A stretch of DNA of 64,000 nt, from the NCBI GenBank assembly GCA_014706295.1, contig JACSVZ010000016.1:6243168-6307167 (forward strand), written 5' to 3'. The notes under the pieces are model-generated. The model searched no databases and was not told where the DNA came from. It saw nothing but the letters and a program-made list of their open reading frames with translations. This stretch comes from Lycocorax pyrrhopterus obiensis (taxonomy: Eukaryota; Chordata; Aves; Passeriformes; Paradisaeidae). Made by a program: the position numbers and the translations under genes. How positions within the stretch are numbered: the stretch's first letter is position 1; each line of letters begins with the position of its first letter. Shown here one piece after another: positions 1 through 10,399 of this stretch.

Positions 1-3000
1 CAGCAGCCGGTGGGGAGCGAGGGGAGCAGGGCAGCTCAGCCCTGGTGCTCTCCACAGGGGCCATGACATGGACATTTTCCTCCTGGCTGTCTGGAACCAG
101 TTTTACAGGAAAACAGCCCTGTTGGTATGGATCCTTCAACAGTTACTGAAGTGTGCTAAATTCACTGTTACCAGCTGTTTTTGTTGTGGTTGAAATTTTT
201 ATTTTCTGGAAAAATACACCTCTCGTGGCTTTATTTCTCAGTTGCTTAAAATGAAATGGTTTCTGTTGATTAAGGTCCATTACTTGTCAGCTGCCTTCAA
301 GTTTAGGTGGTTTGTAACACCTCATCCTAACAGGAACACCTTCAAGATGTGATTTTAACTTCATATTCCTTTCTGTGGAGCTGTTATCCATGTCTGATTT
401 TACTCCTGACACCTAGAGAAAACCACAGTGTAGGTGGTGCTCCCTAACTGAGCTTATTTCCCACTTGCCATTTACAGAATGAAGATGCAGTGCCCTTCAT
501 TTGCTGTTACTGCTGGTCTATCCTTCCTCTGGCACACCTGGCCACAACTTAATCAAAAATAGGATTTAGCCCCCTACTCACACTGGAAAAAACCTCCCAA
601 AAAGATGCACAATTTTTCTATGAGTTTCTAACTTCGTTGTTTATTACTTTTCAATGGCTACAAGAAGAGATAATCCAGACTTACACTCCCTGGGAACAGC
701 CACAGAAAAAGGCAGCCAGCCCATTACTGATACCTTGCTGCCATTGCGTTCCCCTGCAGCTCAACTGCTCCCAGCCCATTCTGAGCACGATTCAGGGAGA
801 TGAAAAAGAAGAACCTCCATGCTATTATTAGATTTCATCTACATATTAGGTTTCCTTTGCCTATTCCTCTTTTGAGAACAGGGCTACATACATATACAGA
901 CACCCCAACCCTGGAATAAATAATGACAATAGAAAATGTTTGTCCCAGAACCTGCACTTACCAGTTATAAGAGTTGTAGTTACTACACAGTTTAGTACAG
1001 GAATTTGACACGCAGAAAGGCATCTTTAACTGGCTGTGTTTTCCAGCTGGATAAGCATTCTTAAAAAGAACATAGCAGAACTAGAAGCCAGAAGAAAAGG
1101 TGTGCCACACTTCCTGGATATTCAGTACACTATAGAAAGATTTCACTGGAGCCTTTAAAGCAGTATTAGGACAAACTAAAAGAAAATAAGTTTCTGTGGG
1201 TTAAGCATCAGTATAACATTTCTTTTATCTCAAATAAATTTAACCTGGTCAAAAAGCTCTTTAAAATGCAATGGAAATTATTATGGAAATGTTATTTTTT
1301 GCTTATATTATACCAAAAATAGTATTTGCTGCCTTTCAGTGCTATGTATACAACCTGGGACGAGGAATATGGAAAACAGAAGCACTGAATTTCTTTGCTG
1401 TCAGCTGTACTCCTACTCAAATCAGGGATTCATTACAAAGCTGTGTTCAGTGGGCGTTAAGCTGTGTGAATGGAAGCAAGCAAATACTCCTGTTTGTGTG
1501 ACACTCACAGTGCAGCACAGAAAAGCACAAGAGGGGAAAAGGCTGGGGACAGTCTCCAAAGCCCTCAGAGCAGTGTGAGTTCCATGTGCTCTGCTGCTCT
1601 CTGTAAAGAGGATTTGGAGCTTTGTGAAAGCACAGAGCTCTTGCCTAGGCATGCAGGGACCAGAACCGGGCAGCACTGAGCACCCTGAAATGTCACTCAT
1701 TGTGGGAACAGCAATTGCTTTTTAAGGATTGACACAACTCCCGACGTGGGTAGCTCCTGATGACAGGGATTTTCAGACGAGGACAGAAGTTAAAGAACGA
1801 GCTTCTTTTCATCACATGCAGCTTCTCCGGTCCCCCACACACGAGTAAAGGTGGGACCACAGCTCACCTGCACTTGTTTTAAACCCTGGCAGATCACTTT
1901 TTCTCCCTCTGGCTTTTTACAAGGCTGAAAGAGAAGTTTTTCTTTTCACCAAGAAAGAGAAACCTCAGCTTCACAAGAGCAAGTAGAAATCTGCTGTTGA
2001 CTTTACAAGGTCCGAGTTTACAAAGGTCTTAGCAGCAAGTAATATTAAAAGAAATTACTATATCTACAAAAATCAAAGCTCAGAATAATGTCCTGAAGTG
2101 CAGTAGTTTCATGCATGCAAAAGCCCAATTAGATACTTACAAGGATGTATGACAACTGCTGTGAAAAGGCTCGATTTTCAGTTTTTGTTTCATTTTAATA
2201 AATATTAATGCCAAAAAACTTTCCTTCTGAAGAGGGTATTAAAAAAAAAATCTAATTAAACTGGGAGCAAAATACTATTTGGAGTAATTAAATTTATGCA
2301 TAGTATATCAGTAAGACATTTAAAAGCCAAAATTATCAAATATTTTCTATCGAAAAATACATAACTAATGAAGATGTATCTGACATTCACATGCCTATAA
2401 CAGAGGTATTCAGCATCACTTTTTCTTGAGTATGTTATTGTCAGAGGGAGAAACAAATCTCTTCATTCTCCACTTTTCAAGTGAGAAATGTACCCTCTTA
2501 CAGGTTTTAGAGAGCCACACAGAAGGGGCCGTCTGAGCAAACAGAGAGGAACTGCCTGTGGGTAATACAGTTTCATTGAAGTGAGACAGAGTACTGCTGT
2601 AGCTTCATAAAATCTTAAATCTGTGCATGGTTTTGGGTTTCCTCACACACTGTCTCCAGCTGCCTTCTCCTGCTCTGGTGTTTCCCAAAACGACCCAATC
2701 ATCATCACCCAATTAGGGCTGGAGGGAAAAAAGGAGCTTCTGTCAAACAGAACTCCTTAAACAAATTAGCACAGGTTTTGAACTGGGCTTTACAACCTAT
2801 TGCAAAGATTCATGCATCAAATACATTCAAATTTGCGAGACAACAGGAGTGGAAAATGAATTAAATTTATTTACCCCTGAATATAGAGAGGTTTGTGAAA
2901 ATATTGGCAGTAGAAGTGTACAGTAGAGATCCTTATCACAGCAGTTCAATCACAGGTGTTTCCCCATATTACTAGATTATCCTTATCCAGAATAAATATT

Positions 3001-4814
3001 TAATGTTAGTGTTAACAAAGAAAAGCTGTAGCTCCAACAACAAGCTCTGTGTATTTAAAGCTCAGTGATGATTATCCACTTTAAAATCAATTGAATCATA
3101 AGTATTAAACAATTTTACACAACACGGGTTTTCAAACTGTAAAGAAAAAGCTTCCAGTCCCCAGAGGCGCCACTTCATGAGCCAAGGCTGCAGCCAGTTC
3201 TCCCTGCTGGGATCCAGCCCCTTCAGAACAATGCTCTTGACTGATTTTTCTTCCCCACAGACATCTCAGATGTCTCCCCACACAAGTGATGTGTTACTGC
3301 AACACATCCACCCACTGCAAGCGAGGGCAGGATTCTGACAGCGGTTTTTTGCTGGCACCTCTCAGGAGGTTGCACTTCAACTCACAGCCTTGTGTGCCAC
3401 TCTGTAGAAGCCCTCTGCTGAGCACAGACGCATCTCGGGGTGAATGGCAGTGCTGAACCAAGCTGGGATGGTTTCATGGGAAAATCTGGCTGTTCTGGCA
3501 GTGATCAATCTCTGATGAGTTATGAGTTAAGGTTTGATCTCGGCAGAGCGGGAGCTGGGAAGGCTCAGGAGACCCCCAAGCCCAACACCCACAAAGCCTG
3601 TGGCAACCCCTGCTGCCAGTGACAGTTCTAGGTTTTTGGAGGGGTTGTCCAAGAATCCTTCTCATTATGTTATAAACTCCCCAAAGTCCACCTAAACACA
3701 AATTCAGCTTCCATACAAAGTTCCATATTTTTTCCTAATTCTCTGGAGGAAAGTAGCAAAAACCTGGGGTAGCAGACACACAGGCTTCTCCTGCAAAACA
3801 TCTCCACTTTTCTTGAAATTCTAGCTTTCAAAGCTCTTAATAGCCTTCTCATTTTCCTAACTTTGACATCGTTCTCATGAGTTTCTCCTGACAAGTCTTT
3901 TATCACCAGGATATTCAAGCTTGATGTTCCACCTGTGCTTGGCTCCTTTGCAAGCTCTCCTGACCTCTACCCTTCTAGTCCCTTTTCTTTTTGCATCATT
4001 CTTTTTCAAAATTTTATGAGTGGTTTGGAGAAGATGAAAATTATCTCTCCCACTGGAACAACTTTGTTAGGGAACTTGGGGCAGTAGAAGACAACAGACC
4101 TCAGCTCATGAGCCACGTAAAGTACCCTGGGGTCTCCCGGTGTGTCTCTGTCCCACCCTTGCTATGCCTCTCATACTCTTCCAAAGTCCCTTTTCCTGGT
4201 TTATTCACTCACTCTTTCTTCTCTCCTAATAATTCCCATCCTTCTTTTTTTTTTCCTAACCAAGCAACTATCCTCCCTCCAAATAGTCCATTTCTGGAAA
4301 AACATATCACAAATTGCCGTTCCTTGTTCAAAGCTAAAGTACATCTGCCTGGATTTGGTTATTTCTTAGGGTGTTCTATTCCCTTTTCTTTTTCTCTTTT
4401 GGGAGTAAAAAAGATGAAATTTCTCATGTCTTTCACACTATTTTGGCAAAAAGAAAACTCCAAAAATCAAGGCAAAAGTTAAAGACTCTAAAGAAAATAA
4501 ACTATGTTTAACAGAACACCATTTTTGACCTGAACAAAACTTTATCAGCATTTTCTTTCAAGCAGCCTGAGTCCATCTGCTGGGGGAGAAAAGAGGGGCC
4601 AAGAGTCTGACAAGGTGGTGTGGGAAGGACGATGGGGATGGAGGTGGGGGGCACCCTTGTGAGCAAACCCTGTACCCTTGTGTCCTCCCTCTGAGTGCAG
4701 CTCAAGGCACAGGCCCACTCTGGATGAGTAACGTAGCAACACAGGGTATGAAACCAGAGCAGAATGCTGCATCAGTCCTCCTTCTGAGGGCTCCTTCCGT
4801 AGCAATGATTTCTT
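1..4814. other. AT-rich unique non-coding DNA
   Basis: Only short frames interrupted by stops are seen and I recognise no gene. The first 60 bases are GC-rich and then the composition turns AT-rich. A very good splice-acceptor-like tract (pyrimidines then CACAG) ends at 3260, but I found no convincing donor for it. Around 3900-4400 the plus strand is pyrimidine-rich, which explains a 163-codon stop-free run from a TTG at 3991; it has no recognisable domain. The stretch is best read as intron or intergenic sequence. Confidence 0.6.
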
Positions 4815-4965
4815 TTGAATATAATCACTTTATCTTGTGGTTATAAATCCAGGCCTGCCTCCAAATAACAGAAATCTTTATCAGAGAGAACTCCTTTTGG
4901 CTCGAAGCAATTGGTAAAGATGACTGATAATGGCTTCGCAATTACTATTCAAATGATAATTTCTA
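4815..4965. promoter_or_regulatory. Candidate conserved non-coding element
   Basis: This AT-rich unique block has a dense run of transcription-factor-like words: TTATC/GATAA-type motifs near 4830, 4880 and 4926, plus ATTACT and CAAATGATAAT. It lies just outside the CpG island at 5046-5560, as an enhancer near a promoter might. Conservation cannot be measured from one sequence, so the call is an inference from texture and position. Confidence 0.25.
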
Positions 4966-5006
4966 CACAACGCACACACCAAGATACCATCTGTATCACT
5001 TCTTAC

Positions 5007-5300
5007 CTGCATATTTGCTCATTTTCTAGGCATCACTTTTCCTAACGCCCCTGTGGGATGCAGAGGGTGTGCAGCTCACCCATGGCCGCACCACAGAAGA
5101 GGCAAAGCCTCGGGCTCGGTGCGAGGGCACGGCGGTGCTGCTCGGCTCAGCCCCGCCAGCTGCCTGCAGCTGCTGCCCCTGCTCTTTCCCCAGCACATCT
5201 GCATTCCTCAACAGCCTCTCAGGTGCAGCTCAGCGGCTCGGGACCACCGTGGGTGATGAGCACATGGGAGCCCTGCTGCAGCCACGAGGCTGCCCCGTCA
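5007..5300 (-). other. Possible minus-strand first exon ending in a consensus donor
   Basis: Read on the minus strand, GCAG|GTAAGA places a near-perfect U1-type 5' splice site with its last exon base at 5007. The sequence immediately upstream on that strand is the CpG island. The right (5') boundary is a guess because no transcription start can be seen. Frames through the interval are short: one minus-strand frame runs from 5211 and stops at 5026, so a non-coding or 5'-UTR exon is more likely than a coding one. The exon could belong to a lncRNA or an alternative promoter of a neighbouring gene. Confidence 0.3.
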
Positions 5301-5560
5301 TCCCAAAGCGAACAGGGCTGGAACCCGCCTGCGTGCAGGACCGCGCTCTGACGGGGCTGCAGTGCCCCTCGGCAAGGGAAGCAGGTTCTCCGTGCTCTGC
5401 ATGACGGGCACCACCAGCAGCCTCCCCAGGGAGAGCTCTCCGCCCTCCTCACTGCCCTGCGGGGACCGAGGGGACCGGCCCGTGCTGGGCTGGGTCACAC
5501 ACGAGCGGACGGAGCCAGGCCAATCGCTTCCATGCGCAGCCCAGGCAGCCCGGGCCGGCC
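5046..5560. promoter_or_regulatory. CpG island
   Basis: I counted about 35 CpG dinucleotides in about 510 bp. G+C is near 65% by eye, in sharp contrast with AT-rich flanks that are almost free of CpG. The estimated observed/expected CpG is about 0.65, which meets the usual island thresholds. Five or more overlapping frames on both strands stay open here only because GC-rich DNA lacks stops. In birds such islands normally mark promoters of protein-coding or long non-coding transcripts. A GC-rich repeat remnant is the main alternative. Confidence 0.6.
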
Positions 5561-5576
5561 AAAGCTGCTATTCTTA

Positions 5577-5685
5577 ATTGGAATTATTTACAAATGCGTT
5601 GGATTTCTTGTCCTCTTGTTTTAGTTAGTTCCAGGAGCTATGGACTGGATTCAAAAAAACAAAAGGCTGGGGGCTTTTCGATTGG
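5577..5685 (-). promoter_or_regulatory. Two CCAAT boxes upstream of the island on the minus strand
   Basis: ATTGG at 5577-5581 and again at 5681-5685 read as CCAAT on the minus strand. They lie just upstream of the CpG island for a leftward transcript. CCAAT is the NF-Y core and is common in CpG-island promoters. It is short enough to occur by chance, so this only supports the minus-strand promoter reading. One CCAAT in the plus orientation also exists at 5520-5524. Confidence 0.2.
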
Positions 5686-5759
5686 TTGGATCTTTTTTCT
5701 TTGGGTAAGACAAACGGGGAGATTAAAAGCATCTCCAAGCTTTCTATATACTCATGGGA

Positions 5760-6239
5760 AGGGTAATATCCGTTAACACAATCAGGAAAATTGCCTGATG
5801 GAATCAAAACTGTTTATACAAGGCACAGTTAGAGGACAGATATAGGTGGAAATAAATGGTGCTAAATTCAGCCTTCTTTAGAGTATGCACAGTGCTGTAT
5901 AATTTTCTTATGTTACTTAAGATCCAAAGTCCACTTTGTCTTCATGTAAGGCATAACCCTGTTGTATTAAAAAAAAGTGTAAGGGAAACAGTACTTTTCC
6001 CTATTGCCTCACTATACCTATGCTGGAGGGCACAATGAGAGTCTCTTTTCAAGTCTTGCACAAGTAAGGCTGCAAAGCTGTGCTTTATTTGTGCTAAGGA
6101 ATGCAGCATTAAAACCAGGCTTCTCTGTGGGACATCTCTGGGGGACCCAGAGGAAGCCCTGTGCAAAGTGCTTCCTGCGTTTCACTGCTTCTCCTGGGAG
6201 GGGATTAAGATTAGGGACCTAATTCCACTGAACATCCTC
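5760..6239. other. AT-rich unique spacer
   Basis: I see no gene or repeat here. All frames are 60-75 codons or shorter and overlap on both strands, as expected by chance. Confidence 0.5.
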
Positions 6240-6470
6240 AGTTTTTTTAGCTGTCCACAGAACTGGCTTCCTGCAAAGAACCTCATCTAATTAACTTCCC
6301 CTCCTGAGTGACTGGCGCGTGCTGTGTTATGAAATATCGATATGCTGGCATGTTTTCATACTGCATAGCTGAGCTGGCCTTCCCCACAGTGCCATCAGGA
6401 TGGCACTGGGAGCAATATGTTTAATTCAGGCACGCTGCCAGCAAATATAGATGTTTCCTGTCCTTTCAGG
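6240..6470. promoter_or_regulatory. Candidate conserved non-coding element with internal palindrome
   Basis: This mixed-composition block contains CTAATTAACTT, ATATCGATATG, GTTTTCATACTGCATAG and TTTAATTCAGG, plus a perfect 10-bp inverted repeat at 6387-6408. No long frame is open. The texture resembles deeply conserved enhancers, but no alignment was possible. Confidence 0.25.
6387..6408. repeat. Perfect 10-bp inverted repeat, 2-nt spacer
   Basis: The arms CAGTGCCATC and GATGGCACTG are exact reverse complements separated by AG. This could be a dimeric protein-binding site or a small hairpin. Roughly one such structure is expected by chance in 64 kb, so its placement inside an enhancer-like block is the main interest. 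Confidence 0.7.
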
Positions 6471-6884
6471 GGTCCCTCACACTGTCTTCTCTGAAAGACT
6501 GAACATATTCCACAGTTCTAATAACAAACATTGTAACCTTGCAAATAGCGACACTTGGAGTTTTCTTTAATATTTATATTTTTTGACCCCAAAAGGGGAA
6601 AGAATTTACCATACTTAGGCTGGAAAAACAGCGTGCTAATTTTGCTTGTCAAAGGCGTTCAGACCAAAGAGCCTGCCACTAATAACACTATGTTAAAAAA
6701 ATATTCTGGAGCGCATCATGTGTTACTGGATTTTAGTACATGCTGGTACCTAACTCTAAATGTCAGTATTTTCACAGCGTAATTCATGTCAGCTCTCAGC
6801 TCTTATGACATCAGAGGATGAGTTCAAAGGGACACAGTTTTCTGCTTTATAAAAACAGTTTAAAGATAAAAGCCCGTTTCAACC

Positions 6885-6925
6885 AAAAAAAAAAAAAAGA
6901 AAAAAAGAAAAAGAGAAAATGAAAG
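6885..6925 (+). repeat. A-rich purine tract
   Basis: An uninterrupted run of 14 A (6885-6898) is followed by A-rich sequence with scattered G. It is a simple low-complexity tract, and I see no retroposed gene body attached to its 5' side. Confidence 0.8.
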
Positions 6926-7970
6926 TATTAAGCAGTGCATTAGTCAAACAACCCTCTGAGAGGCAAATGCCAATCTAAAGAAGATGACAGTATCCTACAG
7001 TGAAACCATATTAGTAGCAGTGATCAACTGTTGTTGCTTAATGCCTTGCACAATGCTCAGTGTCTTTCCTACTAAACCATGCAGCTGAGGAACGGATAAA
7101 AATCATATCGGCTATTGAGCCGAGAAGACGAAAACAGAATATTCTCCCTTACATCACTGACAGTTTTTAATACATGTAATGAATCTACTATCCATAAACC
7201 AGCTTCTCTGTCAGTGTGAACAGGCAGAGAAGAGAAAGTGACGGACTATTATTTTCTACTTTCATAACTAAAACAAATAAATATCAATCACATGGCTTTA
7301 AGCATTTAGTTTTCTGTAGATCTTTCAAAACTTTTTTGACCCAGCACTCGGTGCTCTGGAGCTTATCAATGACACCAGGGGTCAAAAGTGTTAGTGCGAC
7401 TAAAATTACTTGGACAAAGCCAGAACCAGGTCAGATCGCCATGGGATAGTCCCATAAGGCCTCCTGTAGGCTGCTGCCACCAAGGAGTTCTAAGGAAAAG
7501 AAAGGAAAGACCATGAATCAAACATCCCAGAAAATTCACAAGCAAATGTGTTATTAATCAAGGAAAATAAAAACAAAGTTTATTAAAATGCCTTGTAATA
7601 GTACATTTCAAAACAACACAAAGACATCTTATGTGATGACCATTTTATCACTGAGGCTCATTCCAATTGAGTTACATTCTTCAAACCCAAAGAGCCACAA
7701 GTGTGCCAGAAAAGAAAATAAACACTGGAACGATGTGTGCAGTCACACATCTAATTTGACGATTGATCTCACAATTTAAATAGACACTTTCCACCCCAAA
7801 TAAATGCAGGAGTCTGTATCAATGGCACTTCTGCAAACTGAAACTAATGGTAGGACTGGCATAATTTACACATTTCTTTCCATATTTAGCTGAAAAGTTC
7901 AAACTAGGACCTGAATGAAGCCAGAGGATGAGAAAACAAAGCAGAAGGGGTCTACTACGTTCTGCATGAT
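6926..7970. other. AT-rich unique spacer
   Basis: No gene is recognised. A short hairpin (CGGCT, 4-nt loop, AGCCG) lies near 7110, and an A/G-rich stretch near 7490-7520. Confidence 0.5.
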
Positions 7971-8342
7971 TTGGAACACCATATTAAAATATTTTTAAAT
8001 TACTATAATTTTCTCATTTTTTGCATAAATATTTATGAAGGGGATGAATCCTCATATGGTGCAAACAGCCCCAAATTCATTGGTTTCAGTGATTCCAATA
8101 CAGCCAAGGAAGTTACAACAATTTATATCAACCATGAATTTGCCCCAGCGTGTTTACACAGGAATTTCAAATCAAATTCTCTGTTGCTCCGGCTCTGGGG
8201 AATTGATGGAACTGTTACAGCACAAGATTTAGTCTTTTACGCTCTAAACCGACATCAAAAGATGGATCCTGTTTCTCCCCTCCCACAAGCTCTTGTTTAC
8301 CCGAATATTGTCTGTGAAGTGACTCCTGGGAGCAGGGATTGA
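7971..8342 (+). other. 123-codon open frame of unknown meaning
   Basis: The frame opens at a TTG, so there is no ATG start, and runs to a TGA at 8340-8342. The translation is not obviously low-complexity and has a mixed, soluble-protein-like composition, but I recognise no domain. No strong splice acceptor precedes it and no donor follows before the stop. It adjoins a motif-dense AT-rich block, so selection on regulatory sequence or plain chance explains it better than a gene. Confidence 0.12.
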
Positions 8343-8394
8343 GCTGTTAGGCCTGCCTTTGTGCTAACGAGGCTAATACACAGGGATATTTGAA

Positions 8395-8740
8395 CTGCAT
8401 CAAGTTTTTAAGCTAAAGATGGAGGTCAAAGTTACAATTTTATCAGTTACATTTTGGAGCCCTTCACTTGATCACGACAATACCATGTTCATAATACAAT
8501 TATTGTAATCATATTTCCAGTATTGCTTGCCTTCAGTGGAAACAGATTGCATTAGACTCCAAAGCCGCCTGAAATGGTATGCACATTTCAAAGTCAAACA
8601 GAGGTTATGGAACAGGACCTTTCAATTCATGTGCAGAGTATAATCAGGACTTGATCACTGGAGATATTTTTGAGGCTTTTGTGAGCTTAGCAATTCATGC
8701 AAAAGATAAGCATTATGTGAGGAGAGACAGAGTAGTTATT
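8395..8740. promoter_or_regulatory. Candidate conserved non-coding element with inverted ACAAT pair
   Basis: This long AT-rich unique block is dense in factor-like words. At 8497-8507 ACAAT and ATTGT form an inverted pair with one base between, the geometry of paired SOX-type sites. Nearby are TGATCAC, TAATCATATTT, GATTGCATTAG and CAATTCATGC. It has no open frame of note and no repeat signature. Enhancer function is inferred. Confidence 0.28.
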
Positions 8741-9106
8741 AGGTAATGAGCAGCTCAGTGATTGTACAGACCTTAGCAAGGCTGTGGGGAGAGCTGAGGG
8801 CTCTACATGATACTGCTGCTGTTATGATTTATTCATGCACACAATTTATTTGCTTGAAATTTATACCAGACAGCAGCTCATGTCCCCATTGCTGCGGCAG
8901 AGATCTCCCAAAATCTCCCTGGCTGGTCAAGTGGTGTAAGTCAGTGGACCCTGGCTGCAGCCACTGCCCACTCCTGCCAAGACAGAGCTTATCTTGCAGT
9001 TCCTGTCTGAATTTCTGTTTTATTAAAATTTATTAATGAAAGCACTCGAAAAAAAAATCTACTTTGTGTATTCCTTCTATGCTTGCTTTCTGGAGAACCC
9101 TACCTT

Positions 9107-9313
9107 TTAGTCTGTGCTATTGTTCATGATCTCCACGCAGTAACAAATAATTATATTAGAATTAATTACCTCCAGTCTTATAAATCCTAAAATAGCATTT
9201 TGTAAAAGTGGAGCTATCATATTACCAGGAAATGTAATATACAGAAAATATGCCTTAATTATTTGAACAGAAGCTGGACAAAGATTTATCACCTCACCAG
9301 CTCCAGAGATCAA
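9107..9313. promoter_or_regulatory. Candidate conserved non-coding element
   Basis: The block is rich in homeodomain-type TAAT/ATTA words (AATAATTATATTAGAATTAATTACC near 9147 and TTAATTATTTG near 9255) around a GC-balanced centre. A 68-codon minus-strand frame crosses it but starts without a good context and matches nothing I know. The call rests on texture only. Confidence 0.22.
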
Positions 9314-9608
9314 TGTCTACAACAAAAGAAGTTTTGTTCACTGACTAAACCAGAATTTTAAGAATGGATTTTTAACTTTTTTTTCAACTCTCAGAAATTA
9401 ATTTCTATTTTTAGAGGTCTTTTTAAAACATTTTTTTCCTGACTTAAATAAATCCTTTTGGCTGACCCAAAATGAAATTTTGATTAAATTTTGTTGGTTT
9501 TCCCAGTCTACAGAACTATTTAAAGTAACATTTTGGATTTCTAAATAAAAATGTCATTTGAAATAAGAAATGTAAACTTTGTTGAAATAATTGTTTTTGG
9601 TTATTGGG

Positions 9609-9643
9609 TTTTTTTTTGTTTTTTTTTTTTTTTTTTTTTTTTT
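9609..9643 (-). repeat. Long poly-T tract (poly-A on minus strand)
   Basis: Thirty-four of 35 bases are T, with one G at 9618; the uninterrupted run is 25 T. Flanks are also T-rich from about 9360. It could be the tail of an old retroposed copy on the minus strand, but I recognise no gene body next to it. Confidence 0.85.
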
Positions 9644-9883
9644 AATCTATTCACTTATTCCTTAGAAGCTTTGAATTTAGTAAAGGATTTTAGAATTTGC
9701 ATTTCTGGTGAATAATGACAGCAAGCTGCAAAGCATCACCCAGCTCTAGTTATAGCTCTGCCCATAAACAGGGAAGAAATCCCAGGCATCTCTGGAAGTG
9801 CAGAAAAAGCACTGAAGATGGAGTGAGACAGAATATTGAGTTTGTATGAAGGATAACTTTCTATATTAGGAGGCTGGGGTTTG

Positions 9884-9898
9884 TTTTTTTTTTTTTTT
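9884..9898. repeat. Poly-T run of 15
   Basis: Fifteen consecutive T are followed by CCCTG. It encodes the lysine run within a 218-codon minus-strand frame that I judge to be spurious. Confidence 0.85.
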
Positions 9899-10003
9899 CC
9901 CTGTTGTTTCAATTTATCAGGTTTTGTTCTTCTGAATGAAAAATTAGCCAGCTGCAGGGACAGCTCAGAAAGCAAAGGTTTGGAAACAGAAGCAAAGTCC
10001 TCC

Positions 10004-10295
10004 CGTCCCTGGCTGCGGCCAGCTCGGCCCCCGAGCCCCGGCTCCTTCGCGGAGGTTGTCCCCACGCTGTCCCCGTGTCCCCTCCCTGCCCTGTGTCCCA
10101 CATCCTCCAGAGCCGGTTGCTCCCGGCGCCTGCCAGCGCTTACACAAAACCTGGGCTGGACACTCGCAGGCAGCTCCAGGGCAGTGCCCAGCCTCTGCAC
10201 ACACAATTGACGGGGGCTGGGGGAACACTGCAGAGACCTGAGCCTGTCGGGGCACGGCAGAAGGGCACGCTCAGGTGCCAGGGAGGGTGACAGCG
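10004..10295. promoter_or_regulatory. Small CpG-rich patch
   Basis: About 19 CpG lie in roughly 290 bp, concentrated in 10004-10140, with G+C well above the flanks. This accounts for the stop-poor frames on both strands. The longest frame in the window (ATG at 10392 on the minus strand, 218 codons to 9736) crosses this patch and then the poly-T run, so its length comes from composition. The patch could be a minor promoter or an orphan island; no clear donor sits at either edge. Confidence 0.4.
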
Positions 10296-10399
10296 CTCCA
10301 CAAGGCACTTTTACAGCCCCCACAGATGTGGGACCAGGAGTAAGCACCACTAGCCCCAGTACTTTATTTTTTATAGATTGTAAGGTGATCATGTAACAC

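Noticed and set aside
3991..4482. 163-codon plus-strand frame
   Set aside because: It starts at TTG in pyrimidine-rich DNA, with long Phe/Ser/Pro runs and no recognisable family.
9736..10392. 218-codon minus-strand frame from a true ATG, the longest in the window
   Set aside because: It spans a GC-rich CpG patch and then a poly-T run that encodes lysines. No domain is seen, and stop-poor frames overlap it on the opposite strand. Composition explains it.
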